Source: Micromussa lordhowensis
Taxonomy: Eukaryota; Cnidaria; Anthozoa; Scleractinia; Lobophylliidae
DNA: 64,000 bases
Assembly: GCA_964020085.1 (NCBI GenBank)
Contig: OZ026604.1
Span: 21,403,894 to 21,467,893, forward strand
Direction: 5' to 3'
The position numbers were made by a program, and so were the translations under genes. The notes under the pieces are model-generated. The model saw only the letters and a list, made by a program, of their open reading frames with translations, was not told where the DNA came from and ran no database searches. This document shows positions 1 to 12,583 of the stretch, one piece after another (the first letter of the stretch is position 1; the number at the start of each line of letters is the position of its first letter).

Positions 1-112
1 CTGACAGGTCAAATTTCGATATTTTATCTTCAGATGGTCGGTTGTCCTCTTCGCTAGAAGTAGAGCTACTCTTTCTGCTTTTCCTTTTAAGTTTTTGAAA
101 TAAATCTGCCAT
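1..112 (-). CDS. Partial ORF start, unknown, runs off left edge
   Basis: Reading leftwards from an ATG at 112-110 the frame stays open to the window edge (37 codons). The peptide is rich in Lys, Ser and Glu after a MADLFQKLKRK start. It could be the first exon of a host gene or the start of a retroelement ORF1. No domain is recognisable and the call rests only on an open, biased frame at an edge. Confidence 0.25.
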   Translation of the reverse strand, partial: MADLFQKLKRKSRKSSSTSSEEDNRPSEDKISKFDLS

Positions 113-3100
113 TAACACTTAAAAGAACTTCCATAGATTCACATTACTCCGGAGCTCACAAAAACGTGTCTACTGTCGCTCCATGCCCGACCCAGTCTCA
201 ACGAACATAGATGATTTCCAAGTATTATTAAACACTTGCTTCACACAAGACGGCCTTAACTAGAAAACCCTTGCCCTATTTAGACCCTCCGCATTTCATT
301 GCGGGCTTCAAGTTCTTATTTACGGTATATTTTCCTTTTGTTCCGGCGAAAGCAGTACAAAGTGTCTGCGATCCATTTTAAGACTAGTTTGCCAGTAACG
401 ATTATATCAATTGCATGTTGACCGGGGTGAAAACGTTTCGTTGGGCGGAATGGCGCGCGGGATGATGTAGAAAACTGTTGCGGGAAGCGGGATGGACAAA
501 GCCTATGTTGGACCCTCAAATTCCGCACGTACAATGCGAGCAAAATATTTCTGTCTGCGGGTTTCTCCACTAAGCTTACAGGAAGAAACTCCTTCTTGGG
601 CTTGTCTTCTTCCAGTGAAAGAAACGTTCCAAAGTCGAGTTTGTAACAATCACTCTGTTAAAACACTGGGATTTTGACGGCATTTTCCGTGTTTCCTATC
701 TTTGCTTTGGTACTTTATTGAGAATTTAAACATTGATTTCGTTGTTTTCCATGTTTTTGTTCAAGTTGGTTGTGATAAAGTTAGCCTGAATGTTGAATAT
801 AAACAAAAAGCATTGTCTTTGAAATTGATCGACTTTTGTTGAAACGTTTGTCAGGACATCATTGCGACTTCGATTTCGACTGTTAGCTTAATATATTCCT
901 AGGTGTTGCTAACGTTTTTACAAAAGGTAGCATGTTGAACATTATATTCTAGATCATTCTGCAGCCATGCTGACGATTGCTACAAGTTAAAAGTTAGTTA
1001 ATTAAACACCATTCAAGCAGCTGAATTGAAATTTATAGTTTTTCTTTCGGGCAAACAAATTGTCCGCTTGTATTAAATTTTGCCATACCCGTAAAAAAAT
1101 ATGATCAGGCGTCAAGTTACGCTTGCAGTGTAAGTATGACAAACTTTAGTTTTTAATATGACAAACTTTATTTTTGCCGACGTTTTGTTTTGTTTTTGTT
1201 TTTTGGAAAAAAAGTTGTCTTTTTCGTTATTATAAAAATGCTATGCTACATGTTATTATGTCACTCTTGGTTTCGGGGGAGAGGGGAGGGGAGGGGTGAT
1301 AGAAAACCTACAAAAATCAACCACATGTATATCATTTGCGAGTTGACAGTTTAACCCTTGGTAAGCACGCACTGAATGGGAATTTAATTCCCGATCGGCG
1401 CGGAGTGGACGACGGTGAGCGAACATCACGGACATGCGCAGAATATTGACGGAAGTCATTTGTAGTTTTCGGTAGCCGTTGCAATCTGTCACCGTCGTCC
1501 TTGCTAAACGTCTATTTTCTAGAGAAGGCTCGTATATATGTCATAGTCATAGTCATTTTTCTTGGACAATTCTGTCCAAGAAGGAAAGGTGCAATGATGT
1601 TAGCCCTATATGAAGCACCAACCCATGAGACAAGGCCAGACCACAACACCGGGAACGACGTGCCTTACTCTTTAAACAATAAAGCCGTCCTGGGAATAAG
1701 TCGAAAACATTGCATCACTAGTATATCTAGCAAAACTGTCGAAAAGTTGAACAAATTCGAATCAAAGTTTGTTTCTTATGGTATCCAAGTATTGTACTAA
1801 AATCTATAAAATCATGCGCTAGACTGAATGGAAAAAGGCCGGAGGAACTCTTAATGAATTGGTTTTCTTGGCTCGTTGTAGCCGCTAGCAACGGTGCGAT
1901 AAGCAAAACGTTTTATTTTGATTGGTTCTATTTGTGAAGGTAATTTAGATGAGCAGCACTGACAACATGACATAATAGATACCTGTAGTACAAGACTCGA
2001 CTTCGCAAACGGCTAGTTTTAACGAATTTTATTCAGTGTAACTTGAAACGTGTACATGAGTTAAAACATATATTTACAGAATTATGGCAATCGTGTCTGG
2101 ATGGAACAACTGTCTGAACTATCGAGATTACAGTTTGTACTTTTAATTTAATCAATCGAATCACGTGTTTGTCGTCCCTCAAGTAGCACGCAGTTCACAG
2201 ACTTTTCCATCCAGATCTCTATAGCTAGACTGTTTACATATAACTGCTCCCTTTCGTAGATCCGACTAAACCCGTTAATGGTTTGTGTCCTTCCAAACAG
2301 CCGCTAGTGTGGTTTAAATACAAGAGTTTAGTGTATATATGTATATCTCAGAAGAGGCATATTACTATACTAGAGTATTTAACTTCAAATTAAAAAAATT
2401 GAAAGTTTCTCTTTGAAAAACTGGTTGGTTAAGCCACTTTGGTCTGTTCAAACTGTAGAGACTAGGCTGGGCTGCCCAGAAAAAAGTGACGAGACGTTAT
2501 TATACAAACTTTTATGCAAAATTGATTACATTTGCTGTTTTCCCTTCTATTGTGTCTGGGATGTCATCATTTTTTCCAAATTTTGTTGTTATTGTTGTTT
2601 AACTAAACTAGATAATAACTAACCACGTTTGCTAACGAACTTTCGGCATTCCCGATTGTCGATTATACTAAAATAAAACCAAATCTAACGAAAACAAACA
2701 AACAAACAAACAAACATAAAAAACAAAAGTTTACCTACACCAACTAAAAAAACGAGTAATCTCTATTGTATATGATCTACCATTAACAATATTTTTGTCA
2801 ATAACTACAGAAATTCTCGCGCGCTTATCCGCTAGGTGCATTGTCAATAAGCGGACAGACAAGAATTTATGACGCGTCGAGCGGTATCGGGAAAAAAACA
2901 AATTGACGGCAGCTTTTCCTGCGTTTGTCCTGTTATTGCCGATTGTCAAAGTAGTCTGCAGATCCATTCGGCTTTCGTCTCAGTGGATCCACAGCTACTT
3001 TGACAACGTTATGACGAAATTCATGATCAATAAGAGGACAGACGCTTGAAAAACTGGCCTCAATTTGTTAAAATCAAAATTGGTTAAAAAGAGTTCAATA

Positions 3101-4507
3101 ACCACTTTTAACCGAATCAACCAATACCAAAAAGATTAGTTTTATCTCAACAGAAGACAACCTAATGGTTGTTCCGTGCAACTAAGAAACATTGCTTTGT
3201 AAAGTCTCTTGTCTTGAGAAACGGAAATTATGAAAGTTTTTTTTTACCCTCACTTTTTCACAAATCATAGAGACGATAGAATATTGACTGGATAGAATTA
3301 TCAAATTTTAAGTTTTTTTTGGAATCACACTGTATTTCCTTCTCTAGAAACGAAAACAAGTGGATTCCTCAAATCGTCGACATCAATAGGCGCTCGAGCG
3401 GCGACTGAAATCGACCTGCTCAGATTCAATGACTTTACAAAGTCCCAAAAAACATTTCCTAGCTATTGTATAAGACGAAAGTTGCAAAATTATGGCCAAT
3501 CTTAATTTTAGTCAACATTTTACTTCGTTAAGGGAATGCTAGTTACATTGCCAATGCTATTGGCATTGATATCACTGCTATTCATCTACTAGTTCACTGT
3601 ACAGCGTTACAGTGTTCCATTTGGCACTACAAAAGACTTTAATCTAAATGTCCTGGCACTACTATTCAATTCAGACTAGCTTTACACCGGAAGAAATTGT
3701 TCCGCATTCGTGACGAATCGGGAACGTTTTAGTACCGGATTGATTTGACCGTTTACATACAAGTGGACGAATCAGAAATAGAACCTCCCGGTTTGGTCAA
3801 GTTTCCGGAGATTTTGAATCCCGAATTTACAGTGGGAAGTTTGAATCCGAACACTTTTGAATCCGAATAGTTTTGTCGTGTAAACGATTATCTCTCGAAT
3901 CCGGAAATTTTTCGGCCTGCGATGCGGTAGAAGCAAAATGGTGAATCTAGTGATGTAGTCACAGTCGTAGTCACATTGATGACTATTGACGGAGTTCGCT
4001 GTCTCTCTCATTCTGTTACAGGTCCAGAAAATCACTTCTATAATGGGTAATGCCATATTCCTCAGAAACCAAAATTATCGACGCAAACAATGTTGACGTA
4101 CTCCACACGGTTATCGGAGACGACGACGATGGCACAATCAAAAATGTCGACGGTTCTGGATAATCGCAGACCAAAGCCTGGGGGACAACATATTGAACAA
4201 TAGTAGCGTGGTCAGCGAGTGGAAAGAAAACTTCAGTTTATCTCACCCAATCCTTAGCCTTGGTGGCATTTTGTTTCTCGTTGTCGAGGCAACAAACAGC
4301 TTGTTAACCATTCCATCATGAATGTTCCGGGAGTTGTCGTCGTGTGTAAACGGTTAGAAATCCGAATATCCTTTTAATGGAAACACCTACGAATCCGAAT
4401 ACTCCAAAATTGATGAATGCGGAAAAATTTACTAATGCGGAAAAATCTCCTCTAGTGTAAACCTAGTCTGAAGCTAATTGAAACAGATCTCATATCCTAT
4501 AACCGGA
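113..4507. other. Spacer: repeated upstream region of the gene family
   Basis: No convincing gene is seen. From about 660 to 4500 the sequence is a diverged direct copy of 16.75-23.48 kb (the spacer between gene B and gene A), and parts recur at 27.1-28 kb. The copies preserve order: the 'ttccgtgttycctatctttg' region, then a 'cccttggtaa' region, then a 'ggaactcttaatg' region, ending at a D8C exon. This implies another family gene lies left of the window, reading leftwards, with this as its upstream region. Includes a foldback element at 2921-3045. Confidence 0.6.
2921..3045. repeat. Foldback (palindromic) MITE-like repeat
   Basis: The ends are inverted copies (gcgtttgtcctgttattg at the left against caataagaggacagacgc at the right) and both arms carry the block ctactttgacaa and ggatccac around a short loop. 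A related foldback lies at 20937-21075, so this is a dispersed family. Confidence 0.6.
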
Positions 4508-4872
4508 TTAGTCAGTTCCACAATATCGCGCGTCACACATTCCTGGGGAAAATAACTCGTAGATATAGTAGGAACCGCAATTCTTTACTTGAATGAACAA
4601 ATATTCCCTGCAACAGTCGCCAAACCTATGAATGCAGACTTTTTTTTGGACTTTGCCATCAGCCACTGTAGGATGATCTTCACTCAACCAGGCAGGAAAA
4701 CTTGTATCACAACTGTTCATCGACGGACATGTGGTCACCATTTTTGTGCCCGCGGCTCCCTGGAAACGATACCAGCCATTGAGTGTGTTGTCACATTTGG
4801 GATTATCTGTTCTCGGGTAGTCATATTTTCTATCTGCATCTGTCAGATTTTGGTAGTTCTTACATATGTCAA
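4508..4872 (-). CDS. Gene B terminal exon: D8C (uromodulin/GP2-type) domain
   Basis: This exon encodes a D8C domain, the eight-cysteine module of uromodulin and GP2, an extracellular disulfide-rich fold. Seen: CKNYQNLTDADR near the start, a WYRFQGAAGTKM block, CPSMNSCDTSFPAWL, the paired CC of DCCREY, and a closing CDARYC. A TTTCTTTAG acceptor precedes the exon and a TAA ends it, so it is the last exon of the leftward gene B. Gene A has a close copy at 23484-23845. Expected role: secreted or surface adhesion or binding protein; the ligand is unknown. Confidence 0.85.
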
Positions 4873-5885
4873 CTAAAGAAATAGACAAATGAATACATAA
4901 ATAACTCTCCTCTCCGTAGAAGCCTCTTTCTTGCTGTGTTGTTGGGTGTTAATTGTAGCTGCTTCGTACATGTTGTTCCATTTTGTATCAATTAATTTAC
5001 TTCCGGTCATGCACAAACATTTCTGGATGATTTGGTCTTCGTTTCCATCTTTCTTGGGATTAAGATTGTAAAAGATCGCACCACCCAAATATAGCTTCTG
5101 CAAAAGGTATTAAGTGGCAGTCAACCTAAGAGCGGTACGGTCGAACTTCGGGACAGAAAAAAGTTTGCATCTTTTTATTTTGTGGAACGAAAGGACTAGG
5201 TGAGTATAAAATAAAACTGGGATGCTTTGTTAAATGACGCCAAAATGACTTCAGCCATCTGAGGGGAGATTTAAGGCCGATTCAGGTGTCGAAATGTGGG
5301 GGTTTTTCGGGTCGCTCAGCTTGAACACAAGGACGTATTGTTCCATATTGACGATACCACAGTATTCAGGTACATTTGAACTGCTTTGTACCAATATTTT
5401 GTAAAAGTTGGATGAAAATTACATAGAATAATGAAAATCAGAGACACCGTCGCTAGTCAGAAGTAACCGAAAATTGATTAAATGCAAGAATTAAAATCTC
5501 AAAAGCGGTACCTAAACTAAGGTCAAAATGGCATATACAGCAAAGATCTGACCTTGCCCGTACAGATTCTGAAGTCAAACCTGCGGGTATCATTTTGTGT
5601 TGGACGCGAGAGAAACTTCTTAAGGACTTCAAGACGACAATGTTTGCAACAAAAGTGCAAAGGTCACAGCTCGTATTGATTTTTTTGGAATCACCTCATT
5701 CATAAATTTATTCAGTTCATATATTCATGATACAACTTAATGCTTTGTTTTTCCGAGGTATTTTAACTTTACGTACATCCGCCAGTCGTCCTTGCATAAC
5801 GAGAAATAAATTCTCTAACTGTAGAAAAAAATAAAAAGATAAAATAAAAGATATCCATATTAATGATAAAAAAACTACGTTGCAC
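4873..5885. other. Intron of gene B
   Basis: Intronic sequence between the calcium-binding EGF exon and the D8C exon. No other coding exon is seen. Confidence 0.5.
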
Positions 5886-6014
5886 CTTCACAATTAGGAC
5901 CGTTCCTTACAAATCCATCTTTGCACTGGCAGTTGTAAGATCCATCCGTATTCTTGCATTCAGAGTTTGCAACACCATCACATGGGTTGACCTGTGCAGC
6001 GCATTCGTCAATAT
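5886..6014 (-). CDS. Gene B exon: calcium-binding EGF domain
   Basis: 129-bp phase-1 exon with TTTTAG acceptor and GAAG/gtgc donor. It encodes IDECAAQVNPCDGVANSEC...DGSYNCQCKDGF...NCE, a cbEGF module: the I-D-E-C start and the Asn/Tyr segment are the calcium-binding and hydroxylation signature. A near-identical 129-bp exon lies at 63764-63892 in the opposite arm (gene C). It would be extracellular and stiffen the array of EGF modules in the presence of Ca2+. Confidence 0.85.
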
Positions 6015-6107
6015 CTAAAAGCAAAGGGATGTAAGTGTGTAAGTACATGTATTTCTATGTCACAACGTATTGTTGAGTGTGTTATGAAAGAAATTAGTAC
6101 AGGGCTC

Positions 6108-8860
6108 ATACCTTTTTTTAGAAACAAATTTTCAGGACTTTTCCAGGACTCAGATTGATTTTTCCAGGACTTTAAAATTCACATTAACCCTTTCACTCCC
6201 AAGATCTCAATGTTAATTCTCCTTACTGTCTGCCATGATTTCTTATAATATTCTGTTAATTCTGAGAATTTGGTGTTCAATCAAACAATACTTCCTAGTT
6301 GGTGGATTTCCTTATTCTTGACAATTTTATGTTATGAGAAGTTACTTATTAGTTACTCCTGGGAGTAAAATGGTTAATCGTTCTTCAGTTGTTGGAGCTT
6401 TCCATCCAGCTGCTCTCCAATGTCTTTCAAGGCTGCCATCTTTACCTTAGCAGTTCTTCTTAAACTGTTTGATCTAGTAATCCTAGTGAGGTTTCTTGAG
6501 TCCTCAGCTCTATCAGCAAATTCATCTGCAGACTTTAGAAGAGCCTCCACATCATTTTCAAACTGCCGTTTTCTTTTTAAGCACATCAATCTCCTCCATT
6601 GTTGACTTTCTTTTCAAAATTTTTTCCTGGGACACTTTAATTCTCTTCTGCTCTTCTAGATGTGAAAGATACTTCTGTCGAGCTCCAGCTGACGACATCA
6701 GAAGTTGCTTTGAGATTTGCACATTGGCGAGGCCCCCAACCGATTCAATATGATCATGAATAATCCTCTGAGCAATGAAAGATCTTTCTGTAAGGTTCTC
6801 AACTGCAACTTCCTTTTTTACAGAAAAGCCTCTTTCAACTGTGGCTTGACCGTGAGACATAAGCAGCAATAATTTAACCACACTCCACACTTTAGCCAAT
6901 TGCTTATTACCTGCCATGTGTTCATAGAACAGTTTGTCAACCCTTGAAGTGGGTTCACTTGGGTCAAAATCTTTAAAATCCGATTCACCTGCACAGTGAC
7001 CAAGGAATTGTCCAAACTGATACATCACCTCATCACAATCAGCACTCTTCAAGCTACAGGCTTCCACAAATATTTCAAGAATTCTCTTCATTTTAGTGAC
7101 ACATGCTTCTTTCTGTAATGCCATTAGCCTTGGATCCAGACATGACATCATACTTCTCACCAGTCGACAATTAATCGGTGTTTTGTCAAGTAGTTTGGCA
7201 ACTGTTCTTGCAAGGAAACCTTTACATTCTACCCTGAATTGAAGAATTTGCCTCTCACTTAATTTGCTGGACTTCTCCTTTAGCATCTGTTGTACCACAA
7301 AGCCAACATCAATTTTCAGGTAATCCACATGATTTTTAGGACCTTCAGGACGGATGTTGCCTCAGCCATAACTTCACTCTTGATAAACCTGTCCATGAAT
7401 GATTTCAGCAAAGCGTACAGGCTAGTACTCATGAATGGCAGCATAGGTTTTTCAGTTTGAAATGCAGTAAGAAAAGGTGTAACCTGTTTTGCCACTGATG
7501 AAAAAAAGCTATCTTAGCAGGCATCAGGAGTTCACTGCAGCCAATGCTGATAGTCTCGTAAGATTTTGATTTGGGATCTGTATATTTCTTTGCTCTCACA
7601 GCATTAACAAATTTGACCATATAAGGCCACACTTCAAGAGTTCTTTCAGCGACTGAATCATTTTCCAGCCATCTGGGTTGGTAGACTTTCAGGAGGAATA
7701 CACTGCTCCCTGTTGTTTTTACGTAATCTTCTCTTCTAGCTGGACTATATTACATAGCCAATAACGACTTGACAGGGTTTTCTAAACAGTCCACCAGCTG
7801 CTTCACAGCCATTCTTAAAGGCTCCATGCACAATATGTATACCACAACTGCCTGTGTTAAGGATCGGGATTACAGCTGTATTCATTCTTTAACTCTTCCT
7901 CTACGATTTTATAACATTTCCAGTTGACACTGGGCCCATCCATAGAGAGTTGGATCAAATTTCCAAAGCTCAAGTTCTCTTTGCAGGCGTGAAACTTTTC
8001 AAGCATATCCTCTGCACTGGCATGCCCAAGAAATTCTGAATTATAGTAACAAGTTTCAACCATATCATGATTCCAGATGCGAACATGGAAATCCATCTGC
8101 TTCTTTTGCAGCTCAGGATTCAGAGTTTCATCAAACAAAAGCACATAACCATCTGAAGATTTGATTTTTTCTTTTAGAAGACTCTTTAAATGTGGTGCAA
8201 TCCCAAAACAAGTAAGATAAGAGGCCTTTTTCTCCCCACTGGTGAATTTCTTAGCAATATCACTGTCTGGAAACATTTGCTGCGCCATAAAGTTTATAAT
8301 GACTACTGTTCACCTTAAGTGCCCACCAAACTTCTGCATTCAAAGTATCATTCCTTGTCACGAACGCGGACATACTTGCTGATGTATTCCCGGTATTACT
8401 TGATGCGGATGCGGTTAATCTAGAGATGCTGCTTCCAGTAGCTGGTTGAGATGCAGAAGAATTGTTGGTCGACAAAAGTGTCTTTATATCAACAGTTGTA
8501 CTTCTTTGTTGCTTTTCCTTAAGATTAGTGTTCTTCTTCCCTTCTCGTGGCTTGCCAACGCCGATTCGCCCATGTTTGACAAGTCAAACGTCTTCATGCA
8601 AACTCCACATTTCGCTTTATGCTTATCATTGTCACGTTCCAACCACAATTTATAGGACGGGTTTTCGAACCAATGTTCACTAAACAAGCATTTCCCAGGC
8701 ATGTGTCAGAAAATAGTTAAATTTCTTCTCAACCATGACCTCCAAAAATCGTTCGAAACGCCAAAAACAAAACATGTGTCAAGGATCATGTCAAGGTACT
8801 GTTGCGCATGATCATATGACTATACCCGAGCCTGCATTTTATCTAGCCAGTGGCAAGATT
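6108..8860 (-). mobile_element. hAT-like DNA transposon, degraded (ends approximate)
   Basis: The corresponding intron of gene C (about 63480-63763) lacks this block, so it is an insertion. The left edge is close to 'cagggctcatacc' at about 6109: left of it the two arms match again. The right edge is not resolved and no clear matching 8-bp duplication was found, which suggests decay or a later rearrangement. Confidence 0.6.
6374..8702 (-). pseudogene. hAT-family transposase, broken by frameshifts and stops
   Basis: Fragments read leftwards in several frames. The N-terminal piece (about 8702-8484) has a Cys-X2-Cys zinc-finger-like segment (CGVCMKTFDLSNMGESAL). A middle piece (about 8288-7857) has LLFDETL, the likely first catalytic Asp region. 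The C-terminal piece (7328-6558, extended in another frame to 6374) has SHGQATVERGFSVKKE, the hAT dimerisation motif. Stops and frame changes between the pieces rule out a working protein. It lies in an intron of gene B and is unrelated to that gene's function. Confidence 0.75.
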
Positions 8861-9048
8861 AATCAGGGATTTACCTCTGGCGGCTGAGTTCTAATCACAT
8901 TTCTAAGATACTTACACGGAATAAAAAAATTCAGCTTCAACTTTTTATTCCAATTTACCCCACAATTCTGCCATTTGGCGATCGATTGTCACATTTCAGC
9001 CCTAAACTTTGCATGTGATATTACCTGATCTCATTCACAAAGAGTACC
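8703..9048. other. Intron of gene B
   Basis: Matches, inverted, the segment around 63380-63520 of gene C. No gene seen. Confidence 0.5.
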
Positions 9049-9115
9049 TGTTTCACATTGTGTTCCATTAAAGTCTAGTGCGCAGCTGCAGTTGAATTCG
9101 TTCACTCGCTTAAGT
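9049..9115 (-). pseudogene. Half EGF exon (C-terminal half only)
   Basis: Encodes [20 protein letters not shown] followed by a gta donor, but the first half with the IDDC start is absent. The same half-exon occurs at 40707-40774 and 63302-63376, so the truncation predates the duplications. Confidence 0.6.
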
Positions 9116-9225
9116 AAAATATTGTCTTCACTTTCAAATAACTCATCTCATCATTTCCTCTCCACCGGCCACAGAAGGTGTAAACTCAGCCCTGAAGATA
9201 TATCATCCGTTCCATTCCTCATCTG

Positions 9226-9243
9226 CTCCCCCCCCCCCCCCCA
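9226..9243. repeat. Poly-C tract
   Basis: A run of C on the + strand in the intron, next to the (TTG/CAA)n stretch where the opposite arm received an LTR and the Polinton. Confidence 0.8.
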
Positions 9244-9634
9244 CCCTTCCCAAGATCGAGGGTTATGACCCTGCAACTACACAAACAAGTGCCTTTAGCA
9301 ACAATAACAACAACAACATCAATTTTATTTACCCATTGACATTTTACATGCAAACTTTTGCTCACAGGCAAACTTTTACAAGGAAATTTGCTAAAATGAA
9401 TGGACTAAAAGATTCTGCTAGAAAAAAAATCAAAAAAGGTTCACAACAACTCGATAAAAGGTACTTTTGTGGTTTCTTCGTAGTCAAAGACGAATTTCTC
9501 GTTGTTCGTCCTTTTCCAGTGGCTGTCAATTACTAGGAAATAAATTTCTGATTGGCTCTCAATCGCTTGTTAATATTGCTGTTTTATTATTTGCACAAGC
9601 TATTAAGGTTGGTCCCGTTATCTGTTACGGTTAC

Positions 9635-9748
9635 CTGTTTCACATTGTGTGCCATTAAATCCTGGTGCGCAGCTGCAATTGAATCCATTTACTTGGTCTG
9701 TGCAGGTCCCGTTGTTCTTACAGGGATGCCTTGCACAGTCATCGATAT
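9635..9748 (-). CDS. Gene B exon: EGF-like module
   Basis: 114-bp phase-1 exon encoding [20 protein letters not shown]...[16 protein letters not shown], a complete six-cysteine EGF module. Acceptor AG and donor gtaacc are present. It is close to the nine EGF exons in gene C at 38-42.2 kb. Confidence 0.8.
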
Positions 9749-9994
9749 CTGTTTTAAAGGGATAAGGTAGAAAGTTTATATACGATAGAACCCACGGCAA
9801 CAATAACTACAACGACAAAAATATGTTTCTGCCCTTTTCAAGAAGTTTAAAAATAAACATTTTAACATTTAACATTTAACACTTATATAGCGCTTATCCG
9901 CATGCGTTCTAAGCGCTTTAAAAGCACTGCAAGCGACATACAAAGAGATTACAATCTCCTAACATATGAAGGGAAATTAATTTTAGCCAAAGCT

Positions 9995-10048
9995 ACCCGT
10001 TCCACATTGTGTGCCATTAAATCCTGGTGCGCAGCTGCAGTTGAATCC
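9995..10048 (-). pseudogene. EGF exon fragment
   Basis: C-terminal part of the EGF exon ([17 protein letters not shown]) joined directly to intron-like sequence normally found after the next exon. This is a rearranged remnant within the gene B EGF array. Confidence 0.5.
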
Positions 10049-10078
10049 AAGGTTGGTCCCGTTATCTGTTACGGTTAC

Positions 10079-10195
10079 CTGTTTCACATTGTCCGGTACC
10101 ATTAAATCCTGGTGCGCAGCTGCAATTGAATCCATTTAATCGGTCTGTGCAGGTCCCATTGTTCTTACAGGGATGGCTTACACAGTCATCGACAT
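10079..10195 (-). CDS. Gene B exon: EGF-like module with one extra codon
   Basis: 117-bp exon instead of 114: a 3-bp insertion changes NGTQCETG to NGTGQCETG next to the last cysteine. The frame is kept and all six cysteines remain. Acceptor and donor are intact. Confidence 0.7.
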
Positions 10196-10320
10196 CTGTA
10201 AGGAGATAAGGTAGAAAGTTTATATACGATAGAACCCACGGCAACAATAACTGCAACAACAAAAATATGTTTCTGCCCTTTTCAAGAAGCTTAAAAATAA
10301 AAGCACTGGTTGGTTCATCC

Positions 10321-10386
10321 ATTCACTCGGTCTGTGCATGTCCCATTGTTCTTGCAAGGATGACTTGAACAGTCATCGATATCTGT
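10321..10386 (-). pseudogene. EGF exon, N-terminal half only
   Basis: Encodes [21 protein letters not shown] and then stops matching. With the other fragments it shows that the gene B EGF array has been broken, while gene C keeps nine intact copies. Confidence 0.6.
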
Positions 10387-10630
10387 TCAGTTTTGGTTAC
10401 AAGATGAGATTGAAAGGGTTATTATGCAGTAACTTACCTAGGCTCGATTTCCAGCCGCTGTTCGGGAAACGAGCCCGCGCTCCTCCCCCGAACAACGTAG
10501 ACCGGACACGAGAGAGCGGCGGAAATCGAGCCTATAACTTACGTTGTTATGTTTGACGGAGCCCGGCCCAGAGCAGATAGGCAAAAGAGATCACTAACTA
10601 ACTTTCACTAACAAGTGAGTATATGAGTAC

Positions 10631-10681
<51 letters not shown>
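10631..10681. repeat. (AAT)n microsatellite
   Basis: About 17 AAT units. Together with 10765-10814 and 12583-12631 it forms the TAA-repeat setting of the retrotransposon. Confidence 0.95.
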
Positions 10682-10682
<1 letters not shown>

Positions 10683-10761
10683 GACATAATATGAAAACGA
10701 GATATTCGATGATGTAAGTTGTTACTTTTAGTTCTAAATTTTGGCATTGTATTATTATTTT

Positions 10762-10764
<3 letters not shown>

Positions 10765-10814
<50 letters not shown>
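10765..10814. repeat. (AAT)n microsatellite abutting the retrotransposon
   Basis: About 16 AAT units, directly followed by the reverse-transcriptase reading frame. The frame continues through the repeat as poly-Asn, so the upstream coding there is an artefact. Confidence 0.95.
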
Positions 10815-10817
<3 letters not shown>

Positions 10818-12582
10818 CAGCGGCATCTTTCAAGGAGATTCCCTCTCACCTCTTCTTTTCTGCATAGCTTTAGCACCTTTATCTTCTCTCTTAAATGAGA
10901 GTAACTATGGGTACAAAATAAGCAACGCGATCATCACTCACCTGTTTTACATGGACGATCTGAAAACCTATGCCAAGTCTGATGAAGACCAGAAAGGCCT
11001 ACTTAAAATTGTCAAAGGCTTCAGTGATGATATAAGAATGGAATTTGGGCTTGACAAGTGCGCCAAAGCTACATTCAAACGAGGCAAACTGGCAAAAACC
11101 GAAAACATCGAACTCGATGTTGGCACCACCATACAAGACCTCGAGCAGGAAGGCACCTTTAAATACCTTGGTGTAAATGAAGGAGATGGGATCCAACATG
11201 CAAAGATGAAAGAGAAAATTCGGAAAGAGTACTACCGCAGAATTCGCCTAGTGCTCAAATCCGAACTTAATGCTGCCAACAGAATTTACGCAATCAACAC
11301 TCTTGCTGTCCCAGTCGTCACTTATAGTTTCAACATCATAAACTGGAAAATGGAAGAACTTATGAAGCTAGACAGAAAAACAAGGAAATTCTTGACGATG
11401 GCAAAAATGCATCACCCAAAAGCAGACGTGGACAGGCTATATATCCCTAGAAAGGCAGGTGGAAGGGGTCTTGTACAATTAGAAATTACCTACAAAACAA
11501 CCACAATTGGCCTTAACATATATCTCAACAACAAAGATGATCATCTCCTCAAAATTGTAAGGGATCATGACCGCGGCAAGAAAACAATGTCCATACACCA
11601 TCAAGCCGCAAAATACGAGCGAGAACTCAGCTTACCAGAAGCTGAAGTGGTAGAGAATGAGCCAGCCACGAGCTATGCCCGAAGGATCAAGCTGAAAGCC
11701 AAACACCAAACTTTAGAACAACTCAAGAGCAAATGGGAAGAAAAGCCTTTGCATGGTCAGTACCCAAAAAGAACAAAAGAGAAAGATGTAGACCAAGACA
11801 AAACCCACAATTGGCTGAGTACACCTGGCCTCAAATCAGAAACAGAAGGCTTCATTATTGTTGCCCAAGATCAATGCATCAAGACCAATTACTACCGAAA
11901 CAAGATCCTAAAAGATGGCACCGACCCAATGTGCAGAATCTGTGGGCAATTTCAAGAAACAGTTGATCACCTTGTCTCCGGATGCCCTGAGCTTGCCAAG
12001 GCAGAGTACATACAAAGACACAATAAAGCTGCAGCATATCTCCACTGGACAATATGCAAACACTATAACATCAAAGTACAAGATAAACACTACGAACATG
12101 AACCAACTACTGTGACAGAAAACCAAACAGCGACTATACTCTGGGACATGCCAATCCAAACTGACAAAGAGATAAAAGCAAACAGACCAGACATAGTGGT
12201 GAAAGACAAGAAGGAAAGAACCTGTCTGCTTATCGATATGTCTATCCCCACAGAAAGGAACACCTCCTTGAAAGCAATGGAAAAACTCACAAAGTACAAA
12301 GATCTTGAGATTAAAATCGAGAAAACGTGGGGAATGAAAACAACAACTGTCCCAGTAATTATTGGAGCTTTTGGGCTTGTTAAGAAGGGAACAGAAAACT
12401 ACATCGGCAAAATCCCAGGCAACATCAGAATAACAGAGCTACAGAAGACCGTCCTCCTTGGAACTGCTCACATACTTAGGAGGACCCTATCCATCAAGTA
12501 ATCCAGCAGACTTATGACTGCCCTAGGCTCATGGATTGAACTCGGCACCATAAGTTAAAAGCAGCAAGACTTTAAGGACTTA
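10815..12582 (+). mobile_element. R4/Dong-like non-LTR retrotransposon, 5' truncated, between TAA repeats
   Basis: The insert is bordered on both sides by (TAA)n. The Dong element of silkworm (R4 clade) is known to insert into TAA repeats, and this copy shows the R2/R4-type domain order. It lies within the EGF/fibrinogen-exon region of gene B and is absent from gene C. Confidence 0.7.
10817..12501 (+). pseudogene. Reverse transcriptase + zinc knuckle + restriction-like endonuclease (truncated)
   Basis: An open frame of about 560 codons begins inside the RT domain at GIFQGDSLSPLLF (RT motif 4), so fingers and upstream domains are missing. Then come FYMDD (catalytic motif), a thumb region, a CCHC knuckle (CRICGQFQETVDHLVSGC) and a PD...D-type endonuclease segment (RPDIVVKDKKERTCLLIDMS), the R2/R4/NeSL layout in which the nuclease follows RT. 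The frame is undamaged to the TAA at 12501, so the copy is fairly young despite 5' truncation, which is usual for target-primed insertion. Confidence 0.8.
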
Positions 12583-12583
12583 C

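Noticed and set aside
10594..10876. Poly-Ile, poly-Tyr, poly-Leu and poly-Asn reading frames
   Set aside because: They are translations of the (AAT)n microsatellites on either strand, not genes. The retrotransposon frame only becomes meaningful after 10815.
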